The position numbers were made by a program, and so were the translations under genes. A stretch of 64,000 nucleotides of DNA from Fulvia fulva (Eukaryota > Ascomycota > Dothideomycetes > Mycosphaerellales > Mycosphaerellaceae), in contig NC_063014.1 in assembly GCF_020509005.1 (NCBI RefSeq), positions 2,790,001-2,854,000 on the forward strand, read 5' to 3'. This document shows positions 34,457-46,926 of this stretch, in pieces. The number at the start of each line of letters is the position of its first letter. Positions within the stretch are counted from its first letter, which is position 1. Under the pieces are notes generated by a model, which saw nothing but the letters and a program-made list of their open reading frames with translations, ran no database searches and was not told the DNA's origin.

Positions 34457-34895
34457 TGTGCCAGTGCTCTTGAAGACAAGCCTGCATCGGGGGACGAGCG
34501 ACTTTGGGAAACAAAGGAAGAAGGTAATGCGTCTGCCCCGGCTGATCAGCAGTCATTCAGCTAAGGGCGCTGTCCGAACCTTACATCAAGTCGATCAATA
34601 ATCTAAGTATGCGCTAATGCTGAAGCTGTACGTGCGCTTCATGTAGCAAGGCGTTGAAAGGAAATGGAAAGACTTCAAAATTACTCGGAGTCGCTCTGCA
34701 CGCGTGGGCTCCGTGGCTCGATGATCGCACGGTGCATAAACGAATACATCGGCAGTGGGGAAGCATGTCCATTGTATTGCTGTGGCAAGCGACCAAGTAG
34801 CCACATCTTAGCTCGCGGGAAGCAAGTCCGTAGAGCTGACCGAGCGTTGCCATGTGCTTCTTGCTTGTCAGCATCTTGCCCAGCGGACCTCAACG
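34457..34895. other. Intergenic, upstream of the membrane protein
   Basis: About 440 bases with overlapping short frames on both strands, none convincing. Confidence 0.4.
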
Positions 34896-35279
34896 CTACA
34901 GCTGTCTTCTGGACTTGCAGTCGCCAAGCGCATGCCCTCCGCTCCACTTTACCGATCCGAATGCTTTCGCGAGCCTATTGTCTGGCTGGATCCTGCGTAA
35001 AGCCCGACTGCATCTCCCTAATGCAAGTGACACGTTACCGTGGCTTACCTTGGCACAATCCTGCGGTCTTTGAACCGAAAGCGGTGCGGTAAGTGCCCTC
35101 ATCATCCGCTCTGGTCTCCAGAAACAGCATGGTGAGGTTGATCCATCTTCTATGAACTCCGTGATCACTGCCTTTTTGCCGTGTACATTGTGCTTGTCAC
35201 TCTCGACAATGTGCTGGTCATCCTCGTTTAAAGGCCAGACGGTGACTGGTTGAGCGTGCTCGGTATATGTCTTGTGCAT
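34896..35279 (-). CDS. Possible small hypothetical protein
   Basis: Open frame of 127 residues from ATG 35279; the frame is open a further 38 codons upstream but without an ATG. The segment 'VTVWPLNEDDQHIVESDKHN' is acidic and protein-like. The C-terminal third is basic and could be read-through of an unrecognised intron. This is the last possible gene before the central repeat block. Weak support. Confidence 0.25.
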   Translation of the reverse strand: MHKTYTEHAQPVTVWPLNEDDQHIVESDKHNVHGKKAVITEFIEDGSTSPCCFWRPERMMRALTAPLSVQRPQDCAKVSHGNVSLALGRCSRALRRIQPDNRLAKAFGSVKWSGGHALGDCKSRRQL

Positions 35280-35393
35280 GGGGGATGCAGGCGGCTGATC
35301 GATCAGTGTATTGGATTGTTGAACTATGCCTCTTCGGCGCAGCTGAAGTCGAAAAGATGGAAAGGAAGCTAGATCGAAAGAGGTATAATCCAA

Positions 35394-35822
35394 GCTAACT
35401 GTCTGCGCTCCGATCCGAGCCGTCCGTAACTATCTTGCTCGATGTTCATCAGGAGCGACTGGAGCAAATAAAGTCAACAGGGAGAGCATACCTGTGTCTA
35501 CGTACACGAGCCAATTGATACATGTCCTTCGGTCCTACAGCAGACTAACGGTGCATACTACTAGCGCGGCCGCTTCAATGCATTGCCCGTTGTTGGACCA
35601 ATAGCAGCGAAGCTTGCCTTACGCGGCTGACCACCCTCTCCACAGAACAGCACCACATGGAGCCTGCTGCACCCTGAGCCTCCGAAGGTGATTGTAGCCT
35701 CTTTCGGGCCTTCGCAATTGGAACTTCGTATTGCCCGGCCACAGTGTTTGCTGGCAGTGCCCTCGGACAGTGCCCTCCGGCTATTAAAGCCTAATGCGGA
35801 CGCGCTTATTCGAGGTGTTGTA
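35394..35822. other. Non-coding flank of the repeat block
   Basis: About 430 bases of normal composition with no supported gene. The RIP-type composition begins abruptly at about 35822. Confidence 0.45.
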
Positions 35823-36119
35823 GCAATTTAAATACACGCTTAATTAACACCAAACTCCTAGGTACTCTTAGATAGATATATACGGTAACTTATAGAAATA
35901 ATTATCTCTATATCTATATAGCGGTATATTATTATATTAATATTAAGGTTATAAAGCTAAAGCTATACTAAAGTTATACTTAGCGAGGATTTATAAATCC
36001 TACTACTTTATTTTATACTAAGATCTCCTAAACTCGAATTCTTTCTTAAGTAGCTTAGTAATATCGCAATCTAAGCGTATATATAGGTAATAGCCTATTA
36101 TTAAAACTTAAGGCTATAT
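35823..36119. other. AT-rich RIP-affected remnant
   Basis: About 300 bases, strongly TA-rich, no coding trace. It is probably older degraded repeat or target DNA of the LINE that follows. Confidence 0.4.
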
Positions 36120-36136
36120 ACGCTAAGAATTAGATA
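36120..36136. repeat. Target-site duplication, left copy (17 bp) of LINE 36137-38476
   Basis: ACGCTAAGAATTAGATA at 36120-36136 recurs exactly at 38477-38493 and brackets the LINE copy. Confidence 0.75.
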
Positions 36137-38476
36137 GATAGATAGATTTGTTATTCTCCTATTCTAGGACCCTACTCGGCCTATATAGGTATATATCTAT
36201 TGTTATGTACAAAGGGAAACCCGAATAGGTGAAAACCCTTCCCGCCCCGACTTCTCCTTATCTAGATTAGCTTTCCCTCTAAACGTACGTAGTCTATATC
36301 ACTACCCCGTTAGCCCCCGCTCCTAGCCGGTCTCGTTACGCTACGCCGTATCCTCTCTTCCTATACTGCTCCTACTAGGCGGTACCGTTCTAGCTAGCCC
36401 TTCTCTAGTATCTAGTTTGTAATACGCCGTAGGTTCTTAACGTTATTAAGAAGTACCCTAATTATCCGGTTCCTCGCCTTTACTATCTACTCCCCCCTTC
36501 CTAGCGATCATCTCGGGTAGACGAGGAGTACGTACCGTATATTCTAGGAGTAATAGCCGTAGGGGTAGCTAGTATTCGTGTATTCTAGAACCTTCCTCTA
36601 TAATAGGTACCCCTAGAGGCCGATATATTCGCTTTGTAGTTAGGTTACTATACTACTCTATACCTTCGTAAGGCGGTAGTAGATAAGCTTCGGGGGGTAC
36701 TTGACCGCGGATTTCGTAGCTAACTATTCCTTAGGTTGTCCTACTAGCTAAGGGCGTCTACTATACCCTATAACCTAGTTGTTCTACCTTTCCTTCTATA
36801 GTTGCTCTATAAACAATTTCTTACCCTCCTATTATATTGCTAGCTATTCGTCCCTTACCCGGTAGTTCGGCTCGTTTCCGGATCGAATGCCCTTATACGC
36901 TAGTACTAATTCGCGGGCCCTTACGACTATACTAGCGATGACCTTCTATACTAGGTACTATGCCGACTTACCTAAGTAGGAGGTCCGTAGTCCCTAGATA
37001 TATAGGTCGATCGGCGGTATAGCGGTCTCGTACTTAAGTATTTTCATTAGTGTCGACTTATATACCCCGGTGACCTTCCTTAGGCATTGGTTTTAGATCT
37101 TCGCTAGCGGCGCGACGAGTCCCTTCGATAGGCAGGCCCTCTCGCCTAAGGACCACACTTGGCTACTATAGGTAAGGACTGGCCGTATAATAGCCGTATA
37201 CTCTAGGTTATATATCCTTTATATTATTCTCGGCCCTAGGGCGCTTATACCCGACTACCGCTAGCTAGTTCCGGTATAGACTAGCCTTACGGTCGCCGTA
37301 GAATCTTAGGGCGACGGTTCTGTTTATAATTGCCTTGTTTTTCGCTAGTTTCTACTACGGGCATTCCGCGCTATACGATAGGTAGTGCCCCGGATAGTTA
37401 GCGTACCGCCTCGTAGCCGATATATAGTCCCTAGATATATAGTCCCCTATATAGTTCGAGTAGGCCTACTTGTTTATACACGTATAGGTTTGGTGTCTAT
37501 ACTGTTAGCATTTAAAGTATTAGAGGACACGGAAGGAAAAGGAGTGCTTTTCTACTATCTTAAGGCTACATTGCTAGATAAGGCCTTGTTCTATTACTAG
37601 ATCCGCCGCTTTCGCGTCTTATAGCTATACGATTAGCGCCGAGGCCTTCTTACCTTCTAGCTATTTCCTATAGAGCTAAGTCGCCTTCTAGATTAGAGAG
37701 TTAAGAGTGACCGGGTTGTCCCCTTAGAGAGTACGTAGGTGACCTTAGTTAGTTAGGTCGAACTCTTTAGGTATGTCGTAGACTAGGATCGTAAATTACT
37801 TCGTTAAGACCTTCGCTAATACCGTAACCTTAGATGCCTACTATAGCTATACCTCTAGGTGCCTCCTAGTAGTAGTAGAGCTAGTATAGATCTTTAGAGT
37901 ACCGTTAGACTATTAGTTCACTACGAGTACCCCTAGTTAATTTGTTCGTTAGGCGAGCTCCTTATTCGATAGCTTCGTAACTTCGGCCTAGTCTTCCTTT
38001 ACTATAATACGGATCGTAACTATATCGTACGTTAGGCGGGGGCCTAGTATCGAAGCCGCGACCGATACCTAGCTATAGGGGTGTTGACTCCGGATAGCCT
38101 TATTAATCGCCTAAGACGTCGTCCTTATTTCTTATTACCCTCCGTAATACGATAGTACTAGCGCCGTACGTAGCTAAGTAATTATTACCTATAGAGACCG
38201 GTATAGGAGCTAATCGTTAGTCTCTATACTTTTTACGTCCTCTATAAGTTGCTACTAGTTGTTTTAGGGGAGCTTCGCCTATAGAGCCGTAGGCGCCGGT
38301 AGTACCGTAGCCTAGGCTACTATTACCTAGGAGTTACCTAATATAGCTAGGCACCTCCGCGGCGTTTAGAGCTATAGAGCTAAAGAAATAGGGTGAAGAG
38401 AACTTTAAGCTATCTAACTTGAATAAGGTAGAACTCCCTCAATTCTAACGTATAATATAAGTAGATTAGTTCTATT
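36137..38476 (-). mobile_element. Tad1-like LINE, internally deleted (RIP-degraded)
   Basis: The minus strand ends (low coordinates) in a GATA/ATCT-type tail and is bracketed by 17-bp duplications. At the 5' side the translation gives a Tad-like ORF1/gag: 'ILVYDIPKEFDLTN..HLRTL' near 37730-37790, 'KAADLVIEQGLI' near 37570-37620, and zinc knuckles ('Y..H.TYTC', 'ECP'). Soon after ORF1 the sequence switches to the far C-terminal end of ORF2 ('GLVAPLAKIQNQCLRKVTGVYKST'-like, near 37060-37140) and the 3' UTR. The endonuclease and RT core are absent, so this 2.3-kb copy is an internally deleted, non-autonomous derivative. All frames are broken by RIP-type stops. Confidence 0.75.
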
Positions 38477-38493
38477 ACGCTAAGAATTAGATA
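38477..38493. repeat. Target-site duplication, right copy (17 bp)
   Basis: Exact match to 36120-36136. It marks the 5' end of the internally deleted LINE. Confidence 0.75.
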
Positions 38494-38511
38494 ACTAATT
38501 AGCTACCTATA

Positions 38512-40364
38512 ACGTAAAGCAATAGTAAGCTAGGAATACTAATAAGCTAGGAATTTTGTCTTAGTACGACTAACTCGTATCCTTTACTAATTGTTTTCAC
38601 TACTATTAAATAGAGAACTAGTAAACTTAATACTCTTATCCGATTTAGAATTGTTCTCTTTGTCTTCCTAGTACGTTCGTACGTTATAGCTAGTCCGACC
38701 GTAGTTACTATATCGCCGTCTACTTAGCTAGCTCTCTTTCGTACCCTCTGACCTACGACTCTTCTTTAACTATTCTATAGCCTTTAACGACTTAACGACT
38801 ACCTATAACGAGCTAACTCTATACTCTAAAACCCCGCCGTACTAGAGACGCTTTTGTTTACGAGATCGGCATTTTATAAGAGTCTTAACTTGTTATTTAA
38901 GCTTAGAGTTACGAGCTCTAAGAAGCGCATTCTCTTATAGTATTACTTTGCCGCCTTTTATAAGCTAAGAGAAGCTATTATAAGCTGTTTTAGAGTTACT
39001 TAGTATAGCGTCGTATATAAGCTTAGATTACGACGTAAACTCCTTTAAATTACTCGGAGTTTAAGACTACTATAATGTCGTCTAATGCGGGGATGGTCCT
39101 AGCGGGGTTTGTAGGCGTATATTAAGGCGATCTAGTACTACTTACGCGTTAATAGGAACTAACCCTATAGCCTTACTAGCCTTCTTATAGTTTAACGCGG
39201 TAAATACGTCGAAAAACGCGTCTTTAACCGCCGGAAGGAAGGTTTCTTTATTAATATAGAAGACGCGCTAACGCGCTAAGTCCTATACGCGTTATAAGTA
39301 CTTTAGCTTCAACGGCGTAAAACAAACTACGTTAAGAGGCTATAGGATATATAACGAATACGCCGGTATATAGAGCGTAAGGATCTTATAGTCTAGATAG
39401 TAGTCCTTAAAACCCTAGTTTAAATAGCTCTTATAGCCGTCTAAAATAAGTAACCTATAGCTACCTATAGAACTCGCCTCTATATATGCGTTAAAGTGCT
39501 TTAACTACTCGAGGCTAAGCACGTTGTTTATCTATCTATTCTCGGAGACCGTAAGCTTCTAATTCCGCGGTATATCTACCTCTTCGTACTATACTAAAAT
39601 GTAGACGTGCCCTTTATAGATAATAAAGGGCGGGGTCGAGTAGCTAGCGGTATAGATACTCTAAATAACTATAACCTACTCTCTATTACGAGGCTAAGTA
39701 GCCGTAGGGCGAGAGCGTCTTTCTGAGCTAGTAACGACTTTTCTAGAGCTAATTACGCCTATTTAAAAGCCCGTCTTATTGAAGTTATAGATATCCTCGT
39801 TATATACGCTATAATTAGTAATCGTCTCTTATATAAGCTTGAACTAGGCGCTTATAACTTCTAGATCTTCCTAGAGTATTCTCTAACGGTCCTTTACTCG
39901 GTTAAAGGCCGTTTTAAGCTCGGTAGAGCGCGAAACGAATCTCTCTACCTAGTTCTTACCTACCGGATCCGCGTCGCGTTTACCGAGTAGCTTGTCCGCT
40001 ATATCTACTACCTCGCTAAGGGTAGGCGCAAATCCTCGCAAATCGAGGTCGAGGATATATCGAACGATTGTCTATTCTTCGGTTAACGTAAGTTTATACT
40101 AGATAGGGCGAGTATCGACGCGAGGAGTAATTCCGTAGTACCGGCTAGTTCGCGTCGAATAAGGTACGTAATATACTATAGCTACGTAAAGGAGACTTAG
40201 AAATTAGCCCTAACGATAGGTAGAGAGGGTAAGAGCAATTCTACCTTCTTTATTAGACGATTATATATTATATTATTAAGACATAGTACGATAATTAAGA
40301 AGTTAGTCGTACTAAGATAAGATTCCTAGCTTACTAGTAATCCTAGCTTACTAGTACTTTACGT
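38512..40364 (-). mobile_element. Fot1/pogo-type DNA transposon (RIP-degraded)
   Basis: The element is 1853 bp, flanked by TA on both sides (38510-38511 and 40365-40366). Its inverted terminal repeats start ACGTAAAG and contain a repeated TAGTAAGCTAGGA unit at both ends, extending over roughly 70 bases (38512-38585 against 40290-40364). The minus-strand translation gives a pogo/Fot1 DDE_1 transposase: 'YNEDIYNFNKTGF' near 39775-39815 (DETGF with Asp to Asn), 'NRE.VIVI.SIYTASYSTPPFIIYKG' near 39610-39690, 'LLDGYKSYLN' near 39420-39445, and 'LYILQPLNVVCFTPLK' near 39305-39350. Many stops and D-to-N changes are of RIP type. The element is dead. Confidence 0.85.
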
Positions 40365-40402
40365 TAGCCTCTTTAAGAGTAATATTAATCTATTCTAGAT
40401 AG

Positions 40403-41132
40403 ATATATATAGAGATAGGTAGATTTGTTATTCCCCTATTCTAGGACCCTATTTAGCCTATATAGGTATATATCTATTATTATATATAAAGGGAAACCTA
40501 AATAGGTAAAAACCCTTCCCGCCCCCGACTTCTTCTTATCTAGATTAGCTTTCCCTCTTAACGTACGTAGTCTATATTACTACCCCGTTAGCCCCCGCTC
40601 CTAGCCGGTCTCGTCGCGCTACGCCGTGTCCTCTCTTCCTATACTACTCCTACTAGGCGGTACCGTTCTAGCTAACCCTTCTCTAGTATCTAGTTCGTAA
40701 TACGCCGTAGGTCCTTAACGTTATTAAGAAGTGCCCTAATTGTCCGGTTCCTCGCCTTTACTATCTACTCCCTCCTTCCTAGCGACTACCTTAGATAGAC
40801 GAGGAGTAGGTACCGTATATTCTAGGAGTAATAGCCGTAGGGGTAGCTAGTATTCGTGTATTCTAGAACCTTCCCCTACAATAGGTACCCCTAGAGGCCG
40901 ATATATTCGCTTTGTAGTTAGGTTACTATACTACTCTATACCCTCGTAAGGCGGTAGTAGATAAGCTTTAGGGGGTACTTGACCGCGGATTTTGTAGCTA
41001 ACTATTCCTTAGGTTGTCCCGCTAGCTAAGAGCGTCTACTATACCCTATAACCTAGTTATTCTACCTCTCTTTCTATAGTTACTCTATAAACGATTTCTT
41101 ACCTTCCTATTATATTACTAGCTATTCGTCCC
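40403..41132 (-). mobile_element. LINE 3' fragment
   Basis: About 730 bp matching 36145-36865 and, inverted, 60330-61040. It covers the 3' part of a Tad1-like LINE with its ATCT-type tail near 40403-40425. It is cut off at 41132 by the LTR of the Gypsy element, where the other copies continue (TTACCCGG). Confidence 0.8.
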
Positions 41133-41316
41133 TATAAGGGCGCGCGTACTATAGGGTCCGAGAGAGATAGTTATTGTTCTATAAAGCTACGAAAAAGGAG
41201 CGCGAGGCGCGGCGAAGTTATAAAGCAAAGCTAAGCCGCGCTAACCCGATACGGAAGGCCCGTAGTTTAGCCGGGCTAACGTAGCTATAGTAAGGGGTCA
41301 CGGGCTACCCGTAATA
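41133..41316 (-). repeat. 3' LTR of Gypsy element C (184 bp)
   Basis: Matches 51949-52132 over 184 bases with transition differences. On the plus strand it runs TATAAGG...CCGTAATA (TG...CA ancestrally on the minus strand). A C-rich tract at 41319-41329, the complement of a polypurine tract, lies directly inside, so this is the 3' LTR of a minus-strand element. Confidence 0.88.
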
Positions 41317-43250
41317 GTACCCCCCCCTCCTAAAACACGCCTTAGTCCTCTAAGCGTTATACACCTTATAAGGCTACTTACCTATCGAGCTCTATAATCG
41401 CGCAAACGCCTAATTATCCTCTAGTACCCTATTGTTATCCGATAACATTATATCCGCTCTATTAAGACTATCCTCGACCGGCTTCCTTCGAGAAACATAT
41501 TACCTAGTTAGCTAGCTTACCCTAGACCCAAGTCTGTCTTCGGCTAGCACTCGCGTATAATCCTTATAACTACGGTTAGGTATTATTATAGGCCCTACGG
41601 GTCCTACTCGAGTATCGGTATAACTACCGTTACGGTCGTAGAGCTAAGGGCGGCGAGTTTCACTTATACTAGTAACCCTAGTTACGAGAGTAGGCTTTCT
41701 TATAACCTGACTTATATAGCGGTACGTAGTAAATATATACGGATTAGATTCTATTAAAGGTAAGGCTCGAGTCGACTTATTCGTAACGGTATCTCTATTA
41801 ATCCTAATCGTATTAAGTCCGAGCACCTTAGCGTCTAGCGGTAACTAGTTAGATAGAGCTACGAAACCTATAGGCGTAGACAACTCCGGCCGGTTATAGT
41901 AAAAGTCTATAATAGCGGCGGCTACCCTCGTAAATAGGTCCTTAGTAGGTTACTAAGTTTTACTATCCTCTATATCCTAATATCCGACCTATCGTACCTT
42001 GTACTATATATCGACCTTACGCTTATACCCCTTCTTTACCTTCCTAGTACGCTTCCTTGTATATATATCTAAGATCTTGTCTACCTCGTACTCGATCGCC
42101 GCGGGTACCGCTATAATGTCGGCCTCGGTATTAGCTTCCGTCGTATTAGGAACTATAACTACGGGTAGCGGCGGTATAAGGTGCTGTCCCTCTAGCGGCG
42201 GTAGGTTAGTATCGTCGGCGCGCTATAGTAGCGACGTATAGAAACAGTTGTCGAGTCTAGCTAACGTATCGGAGAGCTTTAGCTTATAGGAGAGCTTCGA
42301 GGGTATAACTTTTACGATCTAGTATAGTCTAGTATATCGTCGATCTAGTTTCTTAGAAGGGCGTATCGTACGGATATTCTTCGTACTAAGGAACACCTAA
42401 TCGCCTACCTTATAGTTAGGCGAGATACGGCGATATCGGTTAGCGGCCTTAGCTTATAAGGCTTAGGACATTCTTATATTCTCTTAGAGGAACTGATATA
42501 GCTCGTAAAGGCGTCGGGCGAATACTTCGGCGGATTTGCTATCGAGTCGCTAAAGAGTCGTTATCTAGCGGCGATCCCCGCCTACCTATAAGTCGATACG
42601 TTCCGTAAACTCGGGGTTATATCTAAGGTTTACGTAGAAAGGTAAGATACCGGTAGTCTCTAATACGTAGTTATTAATAGCAAACTAAGCTAGGTATAGC
42701 TATTTAGCCTAGTCGCTCTATACCTTATTAACGTAGGCGCGTAAGTACTGTTCTATATTCTAATTAGTACGCTTAGACTAACCGTCCGTCTCGGAGTAAT
42801 ATAATAAACTTAGCTTACGTTAAATCCGTAGTATCTTATATAACTACTTCTAGAAAGTTACGATAAACTGTTTTTCTCTATTAGAGGTAATTATATCCGG
42901 GAGCCTACGTCGACTAGATACGTACTTTAAGAATAGGCCCGCTATATTCTTTACCGTTATAGCTCTAATAGGAATAAGTTCTACTTCTTTCGTTAGGCGG
43001 TCCGTAACGGTTATAATGTTATTATAAGTCATACCGTCGAGTTCGCTATCTAGTAAGTCTACTACAAAGTCGACTAATATGTAGCGCTAAGGTCGTTCTA
43101 GTATAGAAAGTAGATGTAATAATCTAGGTGGTTAGGTATATAGAGATTTCGGCGTACGGTATACTTAGTAATTTACGGTATATCTACGTACTAATCTTAC
43201 TAAGCTAGGCCAGTAAAATTCACGTACTACGAGCTTATATATACGGGCTC
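41317..43250 (-). mobile_element. Ty3/Gypsy element C: integrase and 3' part
   Basis: On the minus strand the integrase core reads 'NNIITVTDRLTKEVELIPI' and 'LPDIITSNREKQFIV' (43032-42850, the longest surviving frame; DR to NR by RIP). It follows 'LVVREFYWPSLVRLVRRY' of the zinc-binding domain near 43130-43237. The rest, to 41317, covers the integrase C-terminus with RIP stops. The zinc-binding domain is split by a LINE inserted at 43250/43251. Confidence 0.82.
43238..43250. repeat. 13-bp target-site duplication of LINE 43251-46926 (left)
   Basis: TATATACGGGCTC, repeated exactly at 46927-46939. It is part of the interrupted Gypsy integrase ('GYPSRAR' / 'RIYKLV'). Confidence 0.85.
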
Positions 43251-46200
43251 GGCCGCTAACGAACTAGGCTAAATGCGAATCTTTAGGGCGCCCTAGCGGC
43301 CCTAGGGCTAGCCGGATAGCGAGATATAGGCTTAGGAGATATAGTAGGTTAGTACGGAAATAGACCTTACGGATAACGAATAATACTATACGACGACATT
43401 ACTATCGTATAGTATAACGTAAACAAAAGTAGGGACAAGGTCTAGCGCCACTTTCTATAAGAGCTAGACCCGCTACGGCACTACGTTATCGCGGTATAGG
43501 AACTATAGGTCAACCCCTACGAAGGACTCCTAGCCACTTGTAATGACCGGAGATACTATACCGTAATCGCGGGCTAACGAGGCGTTATCCCGAGGACATA
43601 TATATACGTAAGCAAGAATATAGACCTTGAGTCGTAGAAGGTTATACTACCGTAGTAGGGCAACCTAGGAGACATAATATCAATCTAGATCGACACGACA
43701 TAAGGCCCTATCTAGATCTATAACGTTTATAACCCGCTACCGCGGGGTCGGACGAGTAGGGAACTAGGAACCCTCGCCTACCTAGAGCGGACCCTAAGCT
43801 AAGACATAAAGCAAGTACTCCTCGGCAACTTTAACCTCTACTACCTACGGTAGGGACTCGAATTTACTCCCCCGTACGCGTTTCTAGGGGAAAAGCTACT
43901 AGATATAACCGTACGCTACGGAATGGCCTTAGTAATACCAAAGGGAACAGAGACGTAGAAGGCCCGTTCAAGTATAAGCACGATCGACCTATACTTTCTA
44001 TTACGAGAACTTAAAGAGAGACTAGTCTAATGCCGACCGAACTACGCGCTAGAAGCCTCCTTAGACTATATCCCTATCTAAACGACGCTAGGGGTGAAGG
44101 CGATAGAGGAGCTAGTAAGCGAACCACGCCGTAACTAGAAGAAGGCACGCTAGGACGATATAAGAGGCTTCCTAATAGCGAACCTACTATAGTATAGAGA
44201 ACTCGAGACGACAGCTTAGCTAGATCAAGTAGCGGAACAGATTACCTCGGTCATATAGTAAGTAGCGGAACAATATACGTCGTTACTCCGGCCCTTAACG
44301 TAGTAGAAGGCCTTCTAGACCCCTAAATGCTCTACGAAGGTAAGGGAGGCTAGAAGGGCAAGGCGATAGTAGACGAAGGAGCACACCTAAGAGATATAGA
44401 AGCAATACTGTCGCGCGACACAAGAGAAGAAGGCACAGATAAGACGCGACAAGCTATAGGACTAGAGAGCGACGATCGGGCTCGTTATAGAAAACCCGGA
44501 ACAGATATAGAGACTTACTAAATAGGCACGACTACCTAAAGAGTAGCAAACCCCTTACTTCCCCCTAATCGTAGACCGCGAAGGGATTGCCTAGGCTACG
44601 CCCTAGGGCAAGGCAAAAGTATTAGCCGACCATTTCTTTTCGACGTAAGTAGAGGTAGACCTTACGGATATCGACCCGAGTATATACCCGGAACCCCTAG
44701 ACATAGATTAGGCGGTTAGCTCTAACATAGTAACAGGAGTCATAAGTAAGCTAAAAGGACGGAAAGCCCTAGGCCTAGATAGGATACTAAACATACTACT
44801 AAAAGAGTATAGAGAAGAGATCGCGCCGAGCCTAGCAAACCTATTTACCGCGTACCTACGGCTAGGGTATTACCCGAAGCCGTATAGAGAGTCTATGACA
44901 GTAGTACTACGTAAGCTATAGAAAGAGGACTATACTTAGCCTAAGTCGTATAGACCAATCGTACTTCTAAACACGATAGGGAAGGTCCTAGAAAAGATAG
45001 TAGCCTAGAGACTTACGTAGCTAGCCGAGGACAACTACGTACTCCTAGCAACATAGATAGGGGGAAGAAGCTAGCGATCGACACTAATAGTAATAGAGCT
45101 AATTACGGAGCAAATTCAGACCCTCTAGCACTACGGTAGGAACCGAGCGACGTCCTTACTATCCCTCGATATCGTAGGAGCCTTCGATAACGTCTTATAC
45201 TAAAGGCTAATATATATCCTATAGCAGAAAGGCATCCCCTAGTAGGCAACGACGTTCGTCTACTCCTTTCTCTAGGAACGGACGACATACCTAGTCCTAG
45301 GAAGGTATACGTCCGACCCGGTAAAGGCAGAGACTAGAATACCTTAGGGATCTACTCTCTCCCCTATCCTATTTCTAATATTTATGTCTAATCTAATCCC
45401 CCTACTCACCTCTCCGTAAACCTTAGTATCGGGGTTCGTAGACGATACAAACATCCTAGCCTAGTCAGACTCGATAGAAGAGAACTGTCGCCTCCTCGAA
45501 GATAGGTATAAGAAATGCGAGGAGTAGGCAAAGAAGTATAGTGCCAAGTTCGCCCCTAAAAAGTACTAACTTATATACTTTAGTAAAGCGAGAACACACT
45601 ATAATATAAAGGCGGCGGTAAGAATCTAAGGCTACGAGACAAAGCTATTAGCGGAGCTACGAGTACTAGGGATCTGGCTCGACCCGAAGCTAAGCTAGAA
45701 TATATAGGTTAAGAAAGCCTAGAGTCGAGTACAAGTTAACGAAGCCTCGATAAAGAGACTTACGGCATCTATATAGGGAGTAACATTCGATAAGGCAAGA
45801 GTAATATATAAGGCGATCGTTAGACTAGCTATACTATACGGGGCACAGATTTAGGGAACAGGAGGCGTAGGCAAGCCGATCCCGAAACGGATAGAGCAAC
45901 CCCTAAATAGGACATAGGTAGGCAACCTACGTAGGGTACTAGGCGTATATAAGACAACGTTAATAAGCACGGTAGAAATAGAGACAGGAACACTACTAAT
46001 CGGCTAGTACATCCGGGGAATAAGAATTCAATACGCGGTAAGGACGACAGGTTACCTAGTACAAACTACGATCTAGGAGGCAAAGAATAAGATAGAAAGC
46101 CACTACCGGAGAGGGGCCGGACATAGGACAAGCCAAAAAGAGGATGACCTTACTACCTTTACGGCTATATAGACAAGCACCGAATGGCTAGCACGAAAAG

Positions 46201-46926
46201 AGGAGGAGCGTAGGACTCGCTAGGCCGGCGGGAGCAAGGCTAAGACCTAAAGCCTAGCGGAATAGATAGCGAGCTACCTATAGGAGTAGGACTAGAAAAA
46301 GAAGCCCCCTAAGACAACAGGCCCGATAGCGCTCCGAGCCTTCTAGAGACACAATTACTAGCTATATAGGGACCTAATAAGGGCCGAGGCAAGCATAGCG
46401 ATCCAAATCAGGTCCGAACATATTAGGTTAAGGGCCTACCTATTTAGAAGACGCGTACTAGACATCTATAGCCTAGCCTACTAGTGTGGCTACCTATCGC
46501 AAAACCTAGAACATATACTACTACGATGCCCGTAGTGGGCGAGAGGTAGGGGAAATTAGAGGCACTAAGCGGGAAGGAGAGACTACAAGTTAATCATTAG
46601 GGACAAAGGTAACATTCGCCGAATCTCTCGGTAGATACTATAGTAGGGATACCTCTAGTAGTTTAGCCTCGCTAGCGAGACGGAGGAGTAGATAGATAAG
46701 AGGCGGAAGCTAGGGGGTAGCAGATAGGGTAGTCATTAGGGCAGGCCTATAACACTAGCGTACCCCTAACAAGGGAAAATTAAGACAACAACTAGGAGGA
46801 AAAGACAGGCGGGAAGGAGGAGGGGTTTTCACTAACACGGTTTCCCCTCTATATATACGAAAACAAGATAGCATAGCTGTATAGGCCAAAGGGCACTATA
46901 ACAGCTTAATGAAATATCTATCTATC
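43251..46926 (+). mobile_element. Tad1-like LINE, ORF2-bearing copy (RIP-degraded)
   Basis: Non-LTR retrotransposon of 3676 bp on the + strand, bracketed by a 13-bp duplication and ending in (ATCT)n. An AP-endonuclease region has 'LLGNFNLYYLR' near 43835-43860 and 'STIDLYF' near 43975. Reverse transcriptase has 'KALGLDRILNILLKEY' near 44765, 'YRPIVLLNTIGKVLEKIVA' near 44950, 'SLDIVGAFDNV' near 45165-45195 and the catalytic 'GFVDDTNILA' near 45430-45460 with both Asp intact. A C-terminal CCHC-like 'CGYLSQNLEHILLRCP' lies near 46485-46530. ORF1 is not evident, so it may be 5' truncated. Stops throughout are of RIP type. No RNase H domain is confidently seen. Confidence 0.85.

Noticed and set aside
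36137..36150. GATA repeats considered as a microsatellite or CRISPR-like array
   Set aside because: They are the 3' tail of a LINE; the same ATCT/GATA tail ends the other LINE copies.
37385..37600. 71-codon plus-strand frame in the central block
   Set aside because: Antisense to LINE ORF1; shadow frame.
45103..45288. 61-codon minus-strand frame rich in Arg
   Set aside because: Antisense to LINE reverse transcriptase on the plus strand.
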